Source: Prosapia bicincta (Eukaryota; Arthropoda; Insecta; Hemiptera; Cercopidae). From it: a stretch of 64,000 nucleotides of DNA. Below are positions 46,498 to 57,274 of the stretch, piece by piece. Location of the stretch: contig JBAIZL010000006.1 in assembly GCA_036971475.1 (NCBI GenBank), positions 64,432,398 to 64,496,397 on the forward strand, read 5' to 3'. Every line of letters begins with the position of its first letter. The first letter of the stretch is position 1. The notes beneath the pieces were generated by a model. The model was not told where the DNA came from. It did no database searches and saw only the letters and a list, made by a program, of their open reading frames with translations. The translations under genes and the position numbers were made by a program.

Positions 46498-46548
<51 letters not shown>
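46354..46548. repeat. (TTA)n/(TA)n tracts around a perfect 60-bp palindrome
   Basis: 46416-46475 is a perfect palindrome of two 30-bp arms (AAACAACATAGGTTATTC... then its complement), with no loop. The arm is the terminal sequence of the hammerhead half elements at 12476 and 36985. TA tracts lie on both sides (46366-46402 and 46500-46547). It looks like a foldback whose interior was deleted. Confidence 0.92.
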
Positions 46549-46549
<1 letters not shown>

Positions 46550-46733
46550 AATTTAAAATATTTCAAAAACAATAATACTTTTAATGAATATATTTATTCA
46601 AAGCTTTAGGTAAAAATGTTTTATTAGATAATTATTTTCCTGAAGATGCTGATACTATTTAATCGGCGAAAAGCTTTGAATAAATATATTCATTAAAAGC
46701 ATTCTTGTTTTTGAAATATTTTTAATTTATTAA
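46545..46733. repeat. Foldback FB3-like copy with deletion in the left arm
   Basis: Ends AAATTTAAAATATTTCAAAAAC and its mirror. The left arm lacks about 50 bp that included its hammerhead motif (CAAAGCTTTAGG jumps to TTTTATTAGATAA). A (TA)n follows at 46763-46781. Confidence 0.85.
46636..46681 (+). ncRNA. Hammerhead-like motif, FB3 family
   Basis: Core CTGAAGA (46640-46646), stem II GCUG (46648-46651) with CGGC (46664-46667), GAAA (46668-46671), stem III AA/UU around GC. Stem I UUC/GAA only. Homologous to 13965-14010. Confidence 0.5.
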
Positions 46734-46784
46734 CTATATTACAAGAAAACATATCACCATATTTTATATATATATATATAAAAA

Positions 46785-47649
46785 CAAAAACATCATAATT
46801 GGATTGTTTGTAACTATATTATATTGCAGTATAACATAGTACTGTTTTATAAAGAAACCTTGAGTTAATAGTTTTGTGTTTCGAAAATTGTAAAGTTTTG
46901 TTGTTTCTATCAGAATTTATTGTTTTCCGGCGATTTTGCGGACATATGTCATAGCCGGGTATAATTTTTTTCTAAATCGGTGACGTATGGAATCTATTTG
47001 AATATTCAGGTTTCAATTTTGCTTAATATGATCACGAAAAAACTTTACTTTTCTCTTTGTGTTTGTAGTTTTTATCTTCACTGTTGTCTAACAATCAGCA
47101 TCGAATTCCCAATCAGAACCTAATCAATGAAAGAAGCCCTTCATCTGATGTATCGTTCTTGAAATAGATCATGGACAAAATACTGGATCCGGACACTCAA
47201 GGCATTCGAATTAATTAATTAAACTTGCCCACAGGTAAAACGTTTAAAAAACAAGTTTACTTTTCTCTATACCTAAAATTGTCGATTCCGATTCTCCATT
47301 CTTAAGTCGATTCTCGATTTTTTAAAGTTTTATAGGCCTACATGATATTCTCTAATAATGAATTTATTCAACCTCTTGGTCATATGGAGAAGCCTTTTAA
47401 CAGTTCCGTTTTAATATAATAGGCTGCACAAAAAGTTCAACCCTGGTTTCATAAATACTAATTCCTAAAAGCATGACAAACATATCGGATGAAAGTACTG
47501 ATTTATTTAAAATTACAAATCTGAACTTGAGTTCACAATTACAATAGGCCTATAACTTAAGTAATGGCAATTTCAGTTTGTATAACTGGAGAAATTGGAA
47601 CTTTTTTGACATCTATAAAGCGGTGGCTCAGTTGTAGTGGCCAGATACG

Positions 47650-47698
<49 letters not shown>

Positions 47699-48695
47699 GC
47701 CCGCCCGAGTAAGAGTGAGACAAAAGAGCCAGACGAACAGTGACGGACAAACGTACTGGAAATGATTCCGATCGTCTTTGTGGTTGCGTTATAAATAATA
47801 TTTTCGTTATCTCAAATCGGTATTTGCTTTAATAGTTCAATTCATTCAAAGCAACTAATACACAAATAAGGCATAGTTGATAATTCATTATTTTCCCAAT
47901 AAATTACACTGCACACGTATGGAATCAGCACTTTAATCAAAGGAGAACCTAGTATCGACGATTGCTCACTGCCATTTTCCCTGTAATCGAGATTCTGAAT
48001 CGCCCCCTCCCTACTCTTCACGGATGTCTAACAATCGCATCGAATTCACAATCATCACAACATAATGAATGAACGAAATCCTTCATCTGATATCACGTTC
48101 TAGAAGTGAGAAACGAACAGAGTACTGAACGTGGGCACTCAAGTTATTCGAATTATTTAATTAAACCTCCCCACAGCTACAAGGTTATGGGCGGGAGACA
48201 CTTAGAGTAAGATCAACAGTTAACGCGACACGTGCAAAGCGCATGCGCAGATCGATAATTCCAGTGAACTACCGACCTAGATGTGACTATGCGATCATGT
48301 TCACGGAAGCGATTAGTTCCTGATAATGCTCGTTAAAAATTCAGTCAACTATGTAAAATAATGACAGATTAAATAAACGCGGGAAATCGTGGTAATTCAC
48401 TGCCTTTTGTTTTCTAGATCTGTGTATTCAAAGCATTGCTCAATTTGGTTCACCAAGGCTTAGTCGTTTAATAGTAGAATTTCAAAGTTGTACTTAGAGC
48501 AAATTACTTCAAAGGCTTTATTCAAGCAAAGCTTGATTTCATTCTCATTTTCAGATATTTTATGCCTAAAATTTAAAAAACTAATTTACGGGTTTAAAAA
48601 CTGTTAATTTTAAATCAATACACAAATTTATTAAAAAGGCAAATATTTTCTTGGTGTAATGTTTGTTTTAATAACAATGGTTATTAGTGGTTTAA

Positions 48696-48763
<68 letters not shown>

Positions 48764-49980
48764 AGAGAGAGAGAGAGAGAGAGAGAGAGGAGGAGGGATG
48801 TTAAAACTTGATCCATTCAGTGACGCAATAGTGTTTACCAAAATGATGGCCACTTCAACTGTCAACAAATTAGCTTATGTTGAAATGAAAATTTTATAAC
48901 AAAATAAATCCTTAAATATTATAACTCTGTAGTTATATTGAAATGCAGTATAATATAGTGCGTCGTTTGTAAAGAAACGTTTGGATTTGAAGGTCATGTT
49001 TTTAATTTTGGGGTGTCAACACAAAGGTTTATTGTTCTGTGTTCTTAGAATTTTCCGAGTGACTGGATAAATTTTCTGTAAAAACCCAATGACGTCTAGT
49101 TAACCTTAAATTACCGGTTTTTTTATCAAAGTATTTCTGCCCTTCGTTTTTTTTATTTTGACTGTTAATCCAGTTTTTGTAGTAACTGTACATAGTAATT
49201 GATGCAATTACAGAACTAATGCATTTGGTAAATAAATCCTTCAAGTAAATTAAATACATCTGTACCTCTTTTGCCTACTCACCGCCGTATAAACCTTAAT
49301 TTATCACATTCAACTATTTAAACAGACACGACAAACTTTATTTTAATTAAAAATACGATAGCGTTTGCTTTTCCTTGTCACACCAGCCTCATTTTTCTTG
49401 TTTGTATCAAGTTTCTGGTTATAACCCAATTTATATCTTGGTAGATGAGTTACGTAATTTCTACTAAAATAAATATTACCTTTTGATGTATTTAATGTTA
49501 TTTTGAAAAGTGGCTGCTTTTATATACCAACCCCCTCACTCCCATTACCACATAGCAAAATATTTAAAGTTTATTATTAGAAATTGTATTGCAAACCTTA
49601 TCAACAATACTGCAGTACCTTGTCTAAATACTCGTGGACATGGTTGTGAGTATATTCAAACCGATAAATAACAACGACAGGACAAACTTGTCTGCGTTTG
49701 AATTATGGCATAGAGCACACAAGCGCGGGCAGACACGCAACATATGCCGTCGGGGACGCCCCCAACAGAGGAGTATGACGATTCATTGGATTTTTATTAA
49801 GGAGTAGAAGCTTGTGTAGACAGCAGACACGGTGAAATCTAGGTCGCTGAGTCACCGCGGCATCTTGTAACAGTGTTGAAAGAACGAGTAAATACAAATA
49901 TAGTGTTTTTAATAGGTAAAAGTTTACAGAATAACTTCATGGCTTAAATCTTATATATTTTTTAACGATTCAAAAACAAT
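46785..49980. other. Old repeats and microsatellites, no gene seen
   Basis: Two diverged direct copies lie at 47070-47260 and 47995-48185 (GTCTAACAATC...CATCGAATTC...CCTTCATCTGAT...ATTAATTAAAC). Another pair at about 46815-46900 and 48925-49010 shares GCAGTATAA and GTAAAGAAAC words. A (GA)n is at 47652-47694, and (TA)n then (GA)n at 48696-48795. GCGCATGCGC at 48239-48249 is an isolated NRF1-type word. Confidence 0.6.
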
Positions 49981-49984
49981 GAAT

Positions 49985-50655
49985 CCTGAAGGGAGGGAGA
50001 GGGAGAGAAAGAGAGAGCATATAAAGGGAGGAAATGAGTACCCTCTCAAATTTCCCCTCCAGTTACAGTGAAGAGTTGAATAGAATGAGAGAAACATGTA
50101 GAGTCACATAAGGACATCGAGTCCTGGAGAACGAGAGAAAAAGAGGGAGATCATATAAAGGGAGGAAGGGAACATCTTCTCAAACCTTTCATCCATTTAT
50201 AGTGAAAAGTGGAATAGAGTGAGAGAAACACGTAGAGAGAGTCACAAAGACAAAGAGACCGAACGAGAGAGAGAGAGAAAGAGTTGAGCATACAAAGGCA
50301 GGATCACCCTTTCAAACTTTCCCTCCATTTACAGTGAAGAGTGAGAAAAACATGTAGAGAGAGTCACATAAAGACAAAGAAAGAGTCCTGGAGAGCGAGA
50401 GTGAAAGAGGGAGAGCATATAAAGGAAGGAAGGGAGCACCCTCTCAAATTTTTCATCTATTTACAGTGAAGAGTGGAATAGAGTGACAGAAAAATGTAGA
50501 GAGAGTCACACAAAGACAAAGAGCCCCAGAGAGAGAGAGAGTTGAACATATAAAGGGAGGAAGGAGCACTCTCTCCAACCTTCCATCCCTTTACAGTGAA
50601 GAGTGGAATAGAGTGAGAGAAACATGTAGAGAGAGTCACACAAAGACAAAGAGTC

Positions 50656-50693
<38 letters not shown>

Positions 50694-51140
50694 GAACATA
50701 TAAAAGGAGGAAGGAGCACTCTCTCCACCCTTCCATCCCTTTACAGTGAAGAGTGGAATAGAATGAGAGAAACATGTAGAATGAGTCACAAAAAACCAAA
50801 GAGTTGTAAAGAGAGACAGACTGAGAGAAAGAGAGAAAGAGAGAGAGACCGCGCCTATAAAGGGAGGAAGTGAGCACCCTCTCAAACTTTTCCTTCATTT
50901 ACAGTGAAGAGTTGAATAGCGTGAGAGAAACATGTAGAAAGAGTCACACATAGACAAAGATTCCTAGAGAAGGAGAGAGAGAGAGAGAGAGAGAGAGAGA
51001 TCATATAATTGGAGGAAGTGAGCAACCTCTCAAAATTACCCTCTATTTACAGTGAAGAGTGGAATAGAATAAGAGAAACATGTAGAAAGAGCTGCGCAAA
51101 GACAAAGAGTCCTAGAGAGCGAGAGCATATAACAGTTAGT
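49985..51140. repeat. GA-rich minisatellite, about 130-150-bp units
   Basis: About eight units of: GTGAAGAGTGGAATAGAGTG, GAGAAACATGTAGAGAG, AGTCACACAAAGACAAAGAG, a variable (GA)n, CATATAAAGGGAGGAAG, CACTCTCTCAAACCTTCC. Length variation is mostly in the internal (GA)n. Frames across it are artefacts. Confidence 0.95.
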
Positions 51141-51528
51141 GTTAAATTTGTTTTTCGAATTAGAATATTTCTCCAAAATGTTTTCCCTTGTGTGCCTGTT
51201 GCAACAATAACAAAATAAACAAACCCCTCCTAAGCAATCTACACCCGTCTATCGTAAAGACTTGATCTGGAGTTTCGCGAAATCACGTATTCTACCCCGT
51301 CAAAATGAGTTTTAAAAATAGATTAAAAGCTGCAGCATATTAACAAAAAGAAAGACGCTTCAAGTACTGTAGGAAGAGTCGAGCACGAACGCTCAGCAAA
51401 TCTCGAGCACACTTGAAAATACTTGTCTTTCCTTGGAATTACGTCATCAACGTGTAAGCGTGGGCGTCATTCAGCCTATTATAAAAACAGAATTATAGCT
51501 ACACCTGTAATTTTCATGTAAGACTACT
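51140..51528. other. No recognisable feature
   Basis: Unassigned DNA between the minisatellite and the hAT element. Confidence 0.4.
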
Positions 51529-52047
51529 CGTTAGGTCAGGGGTTCTCAAACTGTGGTGAAAAATTAAACCATTTTTATTTCTTTCTGTTTCGTGCTACGA
51601 TGTGATCCGACATTTAAAAAAATATTTCAGTGCTATGTTGTTAGATTTATGGATCGGTGTTGGAAAGAACTTCCTACCAAGGTAGGCTGATAGCCTACCA
51701 AGAACTTTTAAATCCTGCTGTAAAGATTTTTATTGGGTTTTCAACTACATACCTATCTGAAAAAGGCTTTTCTAAATTGACATATCTAAAAAGTAAGTAC
51801 AGAAACAAGCTTAATGTTGAGGACGATTTAAGGTTGTACTTCAAAAAACTTGAGCCGAACATTGAGGAACTATGTCAGAAGAAGCAAGCTCAGCCTTCTT
51901 CTTCTTTTTGTAATGCGTTAAAAATATATCTTTCCAAATATATTGTGTTTTTTATGTAAAAATGGTTTTTAATTTAAAATAAAAAAGCACACCCCCCCCC
52001 AACAACATGGAGGTCTTTGAAAAAGATTGAGAATCCCTCCGTTAGGT
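51529..52047 (+). mobile_element. Internally deleted hAT element with 8-bp target duplication
   Basis: The element itself is 51537-52039. Left end CAGGGGTTCTCAAAC and right end (inverted GAGGGATTCTCAATC) match at 12 of 15 positions. Both sides carry CGTTAGGT (51529-51536 and 52040-52047), a perfect 8-bp duplication, as hAT transposases make. At 503 bp it holds only the end of a transposase frame, so it must have lost most of the gene before or at insertion. Intact duplication suggests a rather recent event. Confidence 0.92.
51645..51959 (+). pseudogene. hAT transposase C-terminal dimerisation domain, fragment
   Basis: Open from just after a stop at 51642 to TAA at 51957. It encodes STTYLSEKGFSKLTYLK followed by SKYRNKLNVEDDL, the hallmark of the hAT dimerisation domain in ZBED5/SCAND3-like transposases, and then the conserved end IEELCQKKQAQPS. 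The BED zinc finger and the RNase H-like catalytic part are absent. A splice acceptor-like ATATTTCAG precedes it (51625-51630). It encodes no complete transposase; its job in the intact protein is self-association. Extra residues after QPSSSF come from read-through into the 3' end. Confidence 0.9.
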
Positions 52048-52374
52048 AATTATTTCTTTCGTTTGTTAATCAGGAAATGTGTATGTTAGACTTTTTCGCA
52101 TGATTCGCGTTCTGAGAGACCCAGCGGGTACAAAATAATTCCGAAATCAGTGGTCACGGATCTTAATATAATAAATCTTTAAAAACTCAAACTTCTCTGT
52201 AGGGAACGAAGTTAAATTTTGACACGACATACAACTCACTTGAAAAATATTTTTTTATATATTCGCGTCAGTAACATATTTTCGCGACCACGCGGAAACA
52301 GCTTTTTAAAAGTCAGCTGTATACCAGCATCTGCACCATCTGTCGCAAGTGAAGGGATCACTCCCCATACCTAA

Positions 52375-52521
52375 TCTTTATATATAAATATGTTATGTCG
52401 ATTTGTGGAAGTTTGATTTAGACAGAAGCATTGCAAAACTTACATATGCTTTATTTTGTTCCTTATTTCTAATCCATGCAACCACAATGTACGACAGCAA
52501 AGCGTGGCAAGGTATAGATAG
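52375..52521 (+). mobile_element. Short Helitron-like element
   Basis: It starts TCTTTATATATAAATATG after an A and ends GGTATAGATAG before a T, the A/T insertion pattern of Helitrons. The 3' region (CATGCAACCACAATG...CAGCAAAGCGTGGCAAGG) is homologous to that at 53125-53174. It makes no target duplication and has no coding capacity. The flanks on both sides share a block (CATCTG.CG.AAG.GAA.GGATCACTC), so it may sit within a larger copy. Confidence 0.6.
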
Positions 52522-52539
52522 TCTTTTATAAGATCAGCT

Positions 52540-53174
52540 AGTCTGTGTATCAGCAACCACGCCATCTGCCGTAAGCGAAAGGATCACTCGCCAAATTAGT
52601 TAACGAAACCCACAGTCACATGCGAAGCATTGCATTGTTTCAAATTACATTGTTTATTATCAAAAACAAACGTATCCACTTGCATTTCATTTAGATTATT
52701 ATACAATCTCAGTTAAATATTCACCCTAATCGAGGTACTTTTGTGTGGTCATGTCGTGATTAAGTTCCGCCGTTCGCCAAATCGTAAGTAGAGGTTACTA
52801 GAGAATGTCAGCACCCACCTGAGCCGCGATAGCTTCATTTGATGTGGATTGGCGCCGTATAATAGTTGTAATCTCCAATCATATGTTCAATCAATCATTC
52901 CCTAGGTAACAAATGAACATAACGGCATTTAAGATCGCGTATTGTGAATGATAATTGACGGAGTTGGAGGAGGGACTTCTTACATGGGCCAGGAGGAACT
53001 GGGAAAACATTTATTAGATTGATTCTGAAAACGGTTCGATCAAAAAAATTAAATAGCCTTAGCCTCTGGATTTTGAAAAATTAAACGCCTATGAAACGTA
53101 CGCTTCGTGTTGTCCCTCATTTCTCATCCATGCAACCGCAATGCGCCACAGCAAAGCGTGCAGGGTACGGCTAG
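52540..53174 (+). mobile_element. Helitron-like 3' end and internal part
   Basis: It ends GGGTACGGCTAG before a T (53174/53175), a classic CTAG Helitron end, preceded by CATGCAACCGCAATGCG and CAGCAAAGCGTG. The left boundary is not clear. The block at 52540-52600 is homologous to 52320-52365. Confidence 0.55.
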
Positions 53175-53179
53175 TAGTA

Positions 53180-54315
53180 TTATAATGTATTTATTGCCTA
53201 ATAATGTAACAAAAATAAATGATAAATTTTATTTGGATCTATTCCTATTTTTTGTATAAGAATTCCTGCCTTCAATACTACAGACGAGTTTAAAAGCCTG
53301 TTTTCTACCAATGTAACTAAAACTATTCGAGTCTTACAGAGGTTATTATATTTTACACAAATATATCAATCCGGCAAAAACATACGATTACTGGCCGACA
53401 ACGCTACCATATACATACTTGTTGTTACTTGGAGAACAACTCGTCAGTAGAAGAACAAGACAATGCATGGCAAGGAAGTCATTCGAGCTAATTATTTGTA
53501 ACAATTATTACTAAAAAAAATAATTAATCACTAAAAACAATAACAGAAATATTTATTATTCATATTAAGCTAACAAATAATATAAATAAGGTCCGGATCA
53601 GTTAACCACTTACGAAGATAAGACAAAGATAGTATAATTAAGATTATTGTTAAGACATAAGGCTTGAAATATATCTCAAAGCCCTTCTGGATTGTTGCGA
53701 GTCCCTACCTGTAGTTTAGGCAAGTAGGGAGAAATGCTTTCTCGTAGACAGGCTTACATAACTGTCTCGCTCCCTCCCACACTTGAGGATATATGAGTGA
53801 TAATTAGTAAAACTGCAGAGAATTAGTATAGGAATTATATATTTATATCTAATGAAACAATTTGTAAAGAACAATTATTATGTAATAAGAAGACGTTTTC
53901 GGTTTAAAAGGGTCAGTTGAATTATTTTTGTTCAAATTATTTTGACACTGTGTCTTAAAGGTCATCATTAATAAATTTCCGGAATCATATAAAATAATTA
54001 ATTTATTATTTTGTAGATTTGTTTCTAAACGGGAACCGCCCACAGGCATATTAAATCGGCACCATTAATCACGAAGATGACAGGGGGCGTGGCCTAAGTT
54101 ACAGTTAAGTAAGGCTAGGTTATTCCTGCGGTGACGTTATTGATCTCCCACTCTACTTATTTTACACTGCTTACTAAATACAAACTTTGTAAAAAGTCAG
54201 AACATATTGGTAACATAATGAATTATCTACGCGAGTTGACGTCATGGTTTTAAAGCTAGAGCGTCTTATAATTCAGGTTACTTGTTTCTTCTATAGTGGT
54301 TTAATCGTTATCATG
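53180..54315. other. No recognisable gene
   Basis: AT-rich DNA; no supportable feature. Confidence 0.4.
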
Positions 54316-54319
54316 TAAG

Positions 54320-54545
54320 CAGCTCAGAGTGTCTTGCGGCATTGCCGGATGTCATTGTCCCGTGCTTATTGGTTTTCTCTCATACTCCTGCTTTTCCGAA
54401 TCCCTCACATTCTCTTCTTCGCTTGCCTCTAGGAGCCCCCTTTGTCATTCATTTCCGTAAGCTGTTGTGATTTTGTTGGACATACGGCCGTACCACATCA
54501 ATTGTTTTCTTCTGACACGATTCACTACTTTTTATCTCCAATTGT
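54320..54545 (-). pseudogene. Retrotransposon C-terminal fragment (RTE/CR1-like tail), degenerate
   Basis: On the minus strand RRKQLMWYGRM is followed, after a stop and a frame change, by PRGKRRREC. This resembles the widespread non-LTR retroelement tail in which RR.LQWYGHV precedes a basic P.GKR.RGRP segment. No catalytic domain present. Confidence 0.5.
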
Positions 54546-54774
54546 TGATAACCTATTATGAATATACGCTTTAGGAGGGAGTGGAACGCACCCTGCTCAT
54601 ACATTTAATATTTAAAATACTCTGCAAGCACGTTTCCTACACCTTAACGTCATTTGTAACACGGAGATTTTGGTCTTAATCTGTTGAAAACACGAATTCT
54701 TCTTATTTGACCAGGATTGTGATGGACACTCGTTTTTCTATAGTAAGAGGGGTGGCGTGGCATCTGCATTACAT

Positions 54775-55020
54775 TTAACTTAACGTTACCTAATCAAACT
54801 TAATCTATATTAACATAACCTAACTTAACCTATCCTAACCTAAAGTAACTAACCAACCAAACCTAGCGTAACCTAACCTGACCTAACATAGCCATACCTA
54901 ACCTAATTTAAATTAAATTAACCTAACCAAATTTAAACTAAAGAAATTTATCCTAACCTAACGTAGCCTAACGAAACCCAGCTCACCCTAACCTAACCTA
55001 TTCTAACCAATCTACATTAG
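54775..55020. repeat. CCTAA-rich interstitial telomere-like tract
   Basis: About 20 imperfect CCTAA/CTTAACC words on the plus strand, i.e. (TTAGG)n on the other strand. Strongly diverged. Confidence 0.8.
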
Positions 55021-55024
55021 GTAC

Positions 55025-56095
55025 GAAGGTGGAAATTCAGCTTTTTCATTGAGGTGGCGCAGCGACGAGGACTACCTTTTGATGTCGCAATTTACTATTG
55101 ACACTAGCTCAAGAAATCTCCCGACTACATTTACTTATCAACATTCATAAAGAAAACAAATATTAATCGTATTTTTTCGACTTAATATTTTTATTATCTA
55201 TATTCTATACTTTTAAGGATTCTAACTAAAGTCAATTTGATTTTACATGTTTTAAGGAGACACTAACAGGATGGAACGAATTAAAATGTTTTATAATATT
55301 GACATGAGGTGCGCCACCCTCATTTATATTTGTCCAAGAATTACAACCTAAGTATGAAACTGAAGTCGCTTAGGTCAATTTAAGTTTAAATAATTTTATT
55401 TACCTTTCAATATAAATATTTACTGTATTTGATATACAAATATATTCCACCCAACAACTGATAATGCTGCAATTCTGCAATGATATACTTCATTCGGGCC
55501 TTGCACAATATATATCTTAAACAATCCTTTTAAATGCCTTAGGTAAATACGTAAACAATGTTATCTACAAAAATACTCTTACCTATGCTCCAGAGAGGTT
55601 ATCTTTGAGCACAGACCATCACTCAATAACAAGTTATATCAAGACTAAACATTCTACAAAAACAATGACGTACTTTAGTACGCACATGACACGTCAATCT
55701 ACCCACTAATACACCTAATTCAGGACTCATATCGGCAGATTCTGTGTACTCATCCACGCCTCCTCTGAAAACCTTCAGTGTGAGAGCCTTTTATTTAATT
55801 AATGATACGGAATACGTAGGTGCATTTTTTATAATTATTTATTAAAATATTTTACTACAAACCTTTGCTGAGAGGGTACTGCTGTGTATTTTCGAACAGA
55901 TGTGACTAGCACGATGAAGTTTAACACACCGCAGGAACTTCTTTTCTTATTGGGGAAATTTTCATATTTTACCTCTTCAATAAATTCCTGACGTCCCTTA
56001 CCAACAGCCAACCAACAGTCAGTTATATAACCAAACGTTTACTTCTCTAGTTCTTACTAATTATTCGAAGCCAGTTTTACCAGGAGGCTTTTGGA
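55025..56095. other. No recognisable gene
   Basis: AT-rich; no supportable feature. Confidence 0.4.
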
Positions 56096-56100
56096 TTTCA

Positions 56101-57063
56101 TTTACGTTCATTTGACTATAAAATGAACTTTTGGAGTTTGAGTTCTTTTGACGTTTGGAGCTCATTTTCTTCTAATGCAGCTATCTATAAATTAATATAT
56201 TAACTGTTTAAAAATCTAATCTTACGTTCATTTGACTATAAAATGAACTTTTGGAGTTTGAGTTCTTTTGACGTTTGGAGCTCATTTTCTTCTAATGCAG
56301 CTATCTATAAATTAATATATTAACTGTTTAAAAATCTAATCTTACGTTCATTTGACTATAAAATGAACTTTTGGAGTTTGAGTTCTTTTGACGTTTGGAG
56401 CTCATTTTCTTCTAATGCAGCTATCTATAAATTAATATATTAACTGTTTAAAAATCTAATCTTACGTTCATTTGACTATAAAATGAACTTTTGGAGTTTG
56501 AGTTCTTTTGACGTTTGGAGCTCATTTTCTTCTAATGCAGCTATCTATAAATTAATATATTAACTGTTTAAAAATCTAATCTTACGTTCATTTGACTATA
56601 AAATGAACTTTTGGAGTTTGAGTTCTTTTGACGTTTGGAGCTCATTTTCTTCTAATGCAGCTATCTATAAATTAATATATTAACTGTTTAAAAATCTAAT
56701 CTTACGTTCATTTGACTATAAAATGAACTTTTGGAGTTTGAGTTCTTTTGACGTTTGGAGCTCATTTTCTTCTAATGCAGCTATCTATAAATTAATATAT
56801 TAACTGTTTAAAAATCTAATCTTACGTTCATTTGACTATAAAATGAACTTTTGGAGTTTGAGTTCTTTTGACGTTTGGAGCTCATTTTCTTCTAATGCAG
56901 CTATCTATAAATTAATATATTAACTGTTTAAAAATCTAATCTTACGTTCATTTGACTATAAAATGAACTTTTGGAGTTTGAGTTCTTTTGACGTTTGGAG
57001 CTCATTTACTTCTAATGCAGCTAGCTATAAATTAATATACTAGCTGTTTAAAAATCTAATCTT
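56101..57063. repeat. Eight tandem copies of a 120-bp unit, nearly identical
   Basis: Units start at 56101, 56221 and so on every 120 bp exactly. Copies 2 to 7 are identical as read. Copy 1 differs at its first base and copy 8 by about four bases. Each unit holds an 8-bp-stem hairpin GTTCATTT/AAATGAAC around GACTATA, and a 26-codon frame starting MNFWSLSS and ending TAA. Extreme uniformity means very recent amplification, gene conversion, or a collapsed or artificially expanded assembly. Confidence 0.98.
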
Positions 57064-57100
57064 AGCTTTTGAGGTGATTAAATAATAAAGAATACTGATA

Positions 57101-57272
57101 CACAATTAAAAATTTATCTCCAAACACGCGTTTCAATTAAAAAGTCATTATCAATTATTACAACTATACAAATTCTAACAAGTTATTGTTTAAAATGCAT
57201 AGTTATACTCACTGATGAAGATGACTTTATTATTGAAACGCGTATGAGACGATTAATTAGTAATTGTAAGTC
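57101..57272. repeat. Foldback element FB9
   Basis: CACAATTAAAAATTTATCTCC...ACGCGTTTCAAT is mirrored by ATTGAAACGCGTATGAG...TAGTAATTGTAAG. The arms have diverged. It lies directly after the 120-bp array. Same motif family as FB1 (GAAACGCGT). Confidence 0.75.
57208..57248 (+). ncRNA. Hammerhead-like ribozyme motif, FB9 right arm
   Basis: Stem I CUCA (57208-57211) with UGAG (57245-57248). Core CTGATGA 57212-57218. GAAA 57235-57238. Stem III AC/GU around GC, A57244 as cleavage-site base. Stem II is weak: four pairs with two G-U. Confidence 0.52.
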
Positions 57273-57274
57273 CC

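Noticed and set aside
48239..48249. Second promoter at an isolated GCGCATGCGC word
   Set aside because: No CpG-rich context or nearby coding exon; it lies in old repeat DNA.
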